A DNA stretch of 64,000 nucleotides from positions 1-64,000 of the forward strand of contig JAJNNY010000080.1 in the NCBI GenBank assembly GCA_022453515.1, read 5' to 3'. A program made the position numbers and the translations under genes. Below the pieces are notes generated by a model. The model was not told the DNA's origin, did no database searches, and worked only from the letters and a program-made list of their open reading frames with translations. This document shows positions 57,293-64,000 of the stretch, piece by piece; within the stretch, counting starts at the first letter, position 1; each line of letters begins with the position of its first letter. The DNA comes from Astrocystis sublimbata (taxonomy: Eukaryota > Ascomycota > Sordariomycetes > Xylariales > Xylariaceae).

Positions 57293-60200
57293 AATTGCCG
57301 TTTGAATGTTGGCGTGTGATTGGCAACTGCGAATCCAGTACCTAAACAAGGATTCCTCGTATTCTAACTGTTACGCACATAAGATGAGCATAACAGTGTG
57401 ATATTGCCCAGATGATGTCCTCAATAAAAGTATATCCAAGTCTTAAAGTGGTACAACAAGCGACAACCAATGCGAGGTATGATGTAGATGGTTTTTTGCA
57501 CTCAGTTAGTCTCTTGCATGAGGCAACAATGAGCGTAATAGTCCTGCTAGAAGGTCAATGTGACCTTAGATTGCGTGTGACGCGCGATATCCTTGACGGG
57601 CCAGTGAGAGCAGAGACAATAATCTTATGCTGTAAGTCCCGTGAATCTCGAGACACTTCCGTAGTCGTAATTTTCCGATTATACTGTCGTGACACGTATC
57701 ATGTGTAGTCAGGTGTTTCCTATCACTCAACACCAGGGTCGAGAGTTCGGATTCGGCAAAGAACGAGCGAACAAAGGCGGCGCTGTTGGTAATGCGGAGG
57801 TAATCTTCCTATTTTGGCAAGGAAGCATTTATTCCGTCGCTGGCGCACATCAAATATCCAGAGGTGAATGCGACAAAAATCGAAGTCGGTAAAAAGTAAG
57901 TTTGGGCAACTCAACAAGAGGGCGACGATACTAGTAAAAACAAGAGACGAAAGAAAAGCTCCATCAACAAGGGATGGGTTGATGCCGGAGCCAGTACTAG
58001 TTGTATGCGGAGCGCCATTAGACCATCGGAGGCTGTAGTAGCGCATGGGGCATCGTGCTGCAACCTTATGGAGCGACAGACGGTGGTTCGCGCTGGGGTC
58101 ATCCAAGAACCCCCTGCAGCTGCGCACAGTGGCACAGACAACCGGGGCTGGTCAGGAAAGAGTCAGGGATCTAGGTATAAGATTAGAGGGCGGGACTTTT
58201 TAGGACTCTCTCTCTGTCCTCACTGCCCAGACTCTCGACTGGTCCTTGAGTCCTTGGTATACATCCTCCGCCCACCTGCACCAACACGGTCAAGACAAGT
58301 CTTGACGGCCACCAAGATCCAGACTACCAAGTAGTTACTTACATAGCATGGTGTAGTGTAGATCGACACTTTCTGTTGCAACCATGATCTGTCAAAAATT
58401 ACGGCAATTGCTCAGCAGCACGTGCATCTACGTACCTATGAGGATCATCAATGGGTAGCTCAGCTCTTGCTCACCCCAACATTATAAGTCAGCATTATAT
58501 TGATCCAACCACCAACTTACAGCACAATTACTGGCCATCATGGCTCTGTGCGGCACCCCAGTCCATTAATCGTTCAGCTTAGGCCGTCAGCAGTGAAGGA
58601 TATTGTTTGTGATCTGATCAGCGAAACGCCCATTCCAGCAACCAACCACTTTGCTCTCGTCAAACATACAATTGGCGTCCGTTTCCTATTCTTAGCCACT
58701 TCATATTGTCTACCTTGCACGTTGGGACCTATTGTCAGAGACAGACAATGGGTATGTGGAGAGGTAGGTATGTAGGTAAGCGCCGGCCGGTGATTTGCAC
58801 GGTCGCCACGGCAAAGGACTTCGGATTCTCGGTCTCAGCTCTCTACAACAACCTCGGACGGCGACCGACAGCCTTGGAGAAAGCTCCCAACACTGCCGAA
58901 AGGAAACGTGCAATGAATGCTGATCCTTGATGAAATCACTCCGTCTGGAGTGCATCTCGCGAAGAAAACCGATCGAAACTCATGCACGCCGCGCATGTGC
59001 GTGCGTAAGATCTGTCTTCCAGAAATCGGGGTTGTGTATTATGCGATAACACCCAATTATCTTCAACTTTGAGCACTCTTGCGGGTCTGTCCCGTTCCGA
59101 GCCGCCGCGGGGTTTGATCATGTTTGGAGTTGGTTGGTGCAGAGATACGCGGTTCGTGTCGCCCTGAATCCCTGACCGGTCTAGCGAATCATCGACGTGT
59201 CAGGAGTAAACGTCACTCTGAATCTGCTCATATCACCATGGAGTATATACCTACATCGGTATGTTTTGTTTTGTTTCCAGCCATGTTTTGCTTCAAGAGC
59301 TCCGAAGCAGCACGACTTGAAGCATTTGACCCGATGGCTCAGCAAACTTCCGTATCTCTGCATGAGTCAAAGCAAATGAGGACGTTGTTCATGCCCGAGG
59401 AGATGTCTATCATGGCATGCAGTATGTAGATGAAAAGTGTGTGGAAATACAACAACACACCTTTAAGACAATCGCCGACATAGCGAAAGAGATGCCCGAA
59501 CGACACAACCACTCTCGGCTTTGGCTGGCTGCACATGTGACACCAACGTCGGCGATTAATTTCATAGCACATTCGCCATTATTAGTTACTCTCTCGTCGC
59601 ATTCTTTCGGCACAATTTCTACTAAATCGTAAATGTGGTTCAGTTCTCAAATGCAACTTTGAACATGAATGCCGTTGCTAAACCTCAGTGTTGATAAACA
59701 TTTACTGAACCTGAATAAGTACACCTGGAGATCTTCGCAAGTATTAAGTAAATCGTTCCACGGTGGCTCGATGCAACTCGACCTGCTGCGCGTATCTAGG
59801 AAGGGAATCTTATAGGTCGGGGTATCTATAGCAGACGACGCCCATGTGGTTGGATCCATCCGATATGCAGTTTGCGAGAACGCAACTTCCCGCAAATGCT
59901 TCATTGCTGAAGAATAACCTGTTATCCATAACTCAACTCAAACTCTTCCACATTGTGAAATGGACATTCTCAAGGTTACACTTCCCCCGCCTGAATGTAC
60001 ATTTGTCAACGGAGTAAGTAATCCAATCAAGACGCTCATGAAAGTCTCCATTCACGAGCAATTTCCACGCGCATCAGCCTGTGTAGCCTTCTCTGCCTGC
60101 CTTAACTGCACATATACCTATACTTCTATGCGCAATCAGCCATACCTGCATTAGTACTATTCGCCATCGAATCCGCGCTACAGCATCCCACCGTACGCTA

Positions 60201-62067
60201 CTGCGGCCATTATCTAGTACAGTGCCACTGCATCTGGTTCCTGCAGTAGTCTAATACACTAGATTCGTCTGGCCTTGCGGAGGGAGGCGGAGATTCGAGC
60301 CTGCTGGATGACCACGACAATTCTGCTCTGAGCGGGCTGCATCGTTACCATGGCTATGAGCTTTTTGAAAAGATGCTATTATGACGTTGTAAGTACGAGT
60401 AGACTTCTGCTTATGGTGCCTAACCGCAACGACTGCTTGGTTCAAACCTTCATGTTTCATCTCATGTACAAGTCTTTCCTTTCAAAGTGCTAGCTCATCC
60501 GAACCCTGCTAGGCTGCACTAACCAAGTTGCTACTCCTCTAGCAGAAAGTTGGCCGTTATACTAACAGACAAGCTACTTCCCACTTTCCGCCCTACCGGG
60601 CCACTCAGTTGTTGCTCCAGATTGTTTAGCTTGCGGTAGATCAAGGTCAGCTGTTTCTTGGTATGTACTGAAATCAAACCTCCACATAAGAACCCCGTAG
60701 ACGTGTTACAGGATCAACCTTCGACGAGCTTCTCTTCTGGGGACGAGAGAACAAGGGACCCAAACATCTCGGGGCGATTAGGTCGGGCCCGAGATAGCCC
60801 GATGCATCTTGTTCGGCCAGCGAGAGTCTGAGTAGGTATGCGAGTGAATATAACGTCCTGCACCTGTGCCCGGACATGTAATATATTACAACGCGTATCC
60901 GACACCACCTCAATAACCACCTTCTTGGACATCTCCATCTCCAAACAAGGCTTTTACGTTACCATGTGTGCAAGCCACTGTCTGTCCGTCGCGGTCGCGT
61001 CCACCAGTGAGGGTCGACCCATTGTGATTGAGCGTGTCACCTACCTAAGCGCAGGATTTCGATACAACAAGGCCGGTAGCGTGGTGTAGAGAGCATGGAT
61101 AAGGTGTTGAAAAAGCTGCACTGTGGCTTGTCATTATCAAGCGATTAGCAATACCGAGCACCCGTTGCACACCCACTGACCCGAAATCGTGGTAACACCC
61201 TTGCGTCTCCCCGAGAAATCTTACCGAGCCTAAACTAGTTCTTCAGTATTCGCAATTCCTGATGGTGGGATGTTGCATCGTCATGGACAATGGCATGCCA
61301 ACTATGGTCAACATCAGACTCATGTTGTGGCTCAGAGTAGTAGTACAGTATAGCATTGACCCCGAGCGTCACCCTCGTCCATATTGGAAAGACTACATCC
61401 CAACAGTGCAATGATGGTAGCGGATGTCATTGATTGGCCCAATATCGATGCTTACTGTCGGTCTGCATCTGAATACTCGTATACAGGTAATATGTTGGGT
61501 TTTCATGAATTGCTTTTTCCAAAGACTAGTGACCGACGGACTCTTCTCAGCTCGTCAACTTTTCCTTGGAAAGAAAAAGATCCCCAGGTTGCACCTTGGG
61601 GGCTTGGATCCAGAATGAGGAGTAGGAGAAAACCTTCTCCCCACGAGCGACGATCAGTATCCAGATGAAAAACTTTGCAACAACATTTACATGGACGGTG
61701 GCGCATGTGCAGAATGACTCGCATCGCTAACTACCCGGAAGATCTCTTGCATTGCTTTTGCGTACGAGTAGTCGCGCCGACATAGACGCCCAGCCTCGCC
61801 AGTTACGCCTCAATCGCTACCTAACTACCTACATCAGCGCCCTAAAACTTACTGCTTACATAGGTGAAAAAAAATTGAGATTGAAATCTGCTTCTCAGGA
61901 TCGGTCCAACTTGGCTCCCCTCACCTCCAGGGCTCGTCGATTCTATTAATAAGAACCACCCCCATGTCTGGCTGGCTATGCCACAAACGTGCGTACCGTA
62001 TAACGCGCTCCGCGTCATCCGTCGGAGATAACCAAGTAAGTTGTATATGTGAGCCTGTAAGTAAGCC
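57293..62067. other. Long intergenic region without a supported gene
   Basis: 4.8 kb. Small frames on both strands have no domain or splice support. I found no tRNA, rRNA or transposon by eye. Short repeated purine/pyrimidine tracts only. Confidence 0.4.
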
Positions 62068-64000
62068 CTATTCAACACCAACCGGCTTACAAGTTGATCC
62101 GTCGAAAAGCCGTTCAAGCTCCGTCAGCGAGACTCCGACGAGCTTAGAAAGCCGCTTCTTGAGCTCGTCGACCGAAATGCTGTCGCTGGGGTCATGACTT
62201 CCCGCAGGATTGTAGCCGTGGCTATTGCCGTCTGCTTTGCAGCCACCTAGTATGGCCTCGTCATCCCCACCACTACTAGCACTTCGATGCTCTTTCTCGT
62301 GTTGTCGCATGCGCAGCGCTGATCTCGACTTGTCTCGATGTTCTGCGCCGCAGTGCTGGTGGTGGTCTCGAGTCTGGGCCGGCGAGCGCGAACGACGCGC
62401 TATCTGCTCTATTTGTAATTTCCCTCCGGCAGCTCTGCCACGAGCCGGCGGCAAAGCCTTCATCTCCTTAGTCCACCTTCGCGGCTCGCTAGCCTCCATG
62501 CCAATCCTCGGAGCCGGCCAGCCGCTGGACCTAGGTCGTAGACTTCTTGTTGTAGCAGGACTCGGAAGTGCAAGTTTACGCGTGCTGTAGTCGCTTTTTA
62601 ACATTGCACTCGGCTCCATCGCCGCATTCCTGCCTGTAATTCCTTGTTTTGCTGCCTTCTGGGTCTTAGTCTTGTCGAATCCATCGTTTGACGGCATTCT
62701 CACTGTCTCTGCTTTTTCTTCCTCTTTAGTGCAGCCCGCTCCGATAGACGACCGATTTGGTGGCGATGAGTTTTTCGCTGGCGTCATCTGCCTGTGTTCC
62801 TTCGCCTTCGCTGCAGGCTTGAGAACGGAAGTTTCCGAGGATTCCATGGGTAGCTTGGGCTCTGGACATAGAAAGCCGTCGTAATACGGGATGCGGAACC
62901 GCGCACCAGGCCGTCGGTTCCAGACGCGACGATCGCCTTTACCGTGGAAGTCGGCAATCGCGGCCGTTGCATGCTGGTTCGCCTGCGACAAGGGTGCATA
63001 TAACGAAATTGTGCGCAATGCAATGCTATTCCCGGTAAGAAATTGTGGCCGGATCAATTCCCGTGCCGCAGTCGCTGTTGTCGACCAATTCGCATCGGTG
63101 AACAAACGCGTGATGCTGGAAACTCGTTACCATCGACGATCTCGGAAGTGAAATCTGTTATCTCAATGGCATGAAACATCACCAAGTAATGATGGCACAG
63201 ATGAAGTTCAAGGGCAAACCTACTAGTCTACAGATATTGAGTAATGAGCGCGGTACTTAGGTCTCATGCGATGGTGATCCCAACTCAACGCTTGTCGCCA
63301 GGCCACTCCGTCTGCGAAACTGAAGTCTTGTCGTAACCTGGAAGGTTCGCGTACGGGAATTGGGACCCAGCCCCCGAAAATGGCAGCAACGAAGCTGTCT
63401 CCAAGCTCCATCTCCAGATCGGCGCCGTAGAACGGCTCACGCATATCCTGCGTTAAGGAGCGTTTGTGTTGCCAATATACTGCGTGACCAAGCCTAGAGT
63501 CGGTCGTTCATAGTCAGTGAATATAGTCATCCCGAAGCCTGTATGTTTCTGTTTTGGTGCTACTCAACTCGTGTAATATCGTCACAGTTGCCATGAATGC
63601 AGTCAGAAGATACTCCTCGCCCTGCGCTTCTCCCTTCCGTCTAAGTTCTGCGAGGCGGGCTGGAAATTCGGCCATTATCAAGATCGTCAGGCTTCGCAAG
63701 TCTTGATCTGGAGACTGTTCGTCGAACGTCTTGATGTTCTCGTATTGATCTATGTCATCCAGGGGCAGGTCACCTCTCGGATGGCGACAAGTATAGCCGT
63801 TCCAGCCTTTCTGTTGGAACATAATTCCATCTATTTGCCATTTTATCAGTTTGGGAAACTGGATGCTGAGCTTGTCGCGCGTGTGTTGTCTCCATTTCGA
63901 CTGAATCCTTGGCGTCGCCCAAGAAGCCGTGTGATATCTCACAATCGAACATGGGATTTTGCTATCTTCGTATGCTACCGCCGTGCCAGAAATCCCGGTT
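62068..64000 (-). CDS. HELGH-motif protein, putative zinc peptidase-like (partial, 5' off window)
   Basis: No named family recognised. The minus strand is open from the right edge to 63569. Splicing 63568..63494 (GTTGAG...TAG) joins CAC-GA to G-CTT-GGT and produces ILHELGHAVYW, a HExxH motif. About 25 residues on comes MELGDSF, where a gluzincin third ligand could be, then VAAIFGGWVPIPV. Exon 2 (63493..) either ends at a TAG at 63225..63223 or is spliced at 63257 to 63115 (141-nt intron GTACCG...CAG), entering a 349-codon open frame to 62068. The latter restores ITRLFTDANWSTTATAAREL and a basic Ser/Arg-rich tail ending in SISVDELKKRLSKLVGVSLTELERLF. I prefer the spliced form but the join is unproven. 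Catalytic function is inferred only from the motif. Confidence 0.5.

Noticed and set aside
59124..59632. Overlapping frames of 60-100 codons on both strands
   Set aside because: No homology features, no splice signals, mutually overlapping; treated as noise.

Overview
The window is nuclear DNA of a filamentous ascomycete (Pezizomycotina, probably a Sordariomycete). Genes are mono- or multi-exonic with short GT-AG introns (about 50-80 nt). Intergenic spaces are long. The conserved gene set is fungal: BRF1, CWF19, an E2 enzyme, a TBC Rab-GAP, RRP3, SSF1, a CNT transporter, CHO2 and eIF3g. Species cannot be named from this sequence. All exon joins given here were derived by hand from splice signals and frame continuity.

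Layout. 1-7 kb: 5' part of BRF1 (minus, runs off the left edge), CWF19-like splicing factor (plus), UBE2L3-like E2 (plus). 7-16 kb: TBC Rab-GAP (minus), then about 5.8 kb with no supported gene. 16-25 kb: acidic nuclear-type protein (plus), secreted pectate lyase (minus, 5 exons), and a divergent pair of ribosome-biogenesis genes, RRP3 (minus, 14 exons) and SSF1 (plus). 27.4 kb: a tRNA-Asn(GTT) gene interrupted at a non-canonical site by a 57-nt insert with all the signals of a spliceosomal intron; this is the most unusual observation. 31-35 kb: concentrative nucleoside transporter and a J-like protein without HPD. 35-47 kb: an accessory segment with a decayed MFS transporter carrying RIP-like stop codons, a GNAT acetyltransferase, a cytochrome P450 and a DMATS-type aromatic prenyltransferase. 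This looks like a small or eroded secondary-metabolite locus. 48-57 kb: CHO2, eIF3g and a PH-domain protein, all minus. 62-64 kb: 3' part of an uncharacterised HELGH-containing protein that runs off the right edge.

Functional themes. Housekeeping genes for Pol III transcription, splicing, ubiquitination, vesicle traffic, ribosome assembly, translation initiation and phosphatidylcholine synthesis flank the accessory segment. In that segment the P450 and prenyltransferase are divergently arranged and share a 1.3-kb promoter region holding an inverted repeat of about 32 bp. No CRISPR, rRNA, insertion sequence or intact transposon was recognised.
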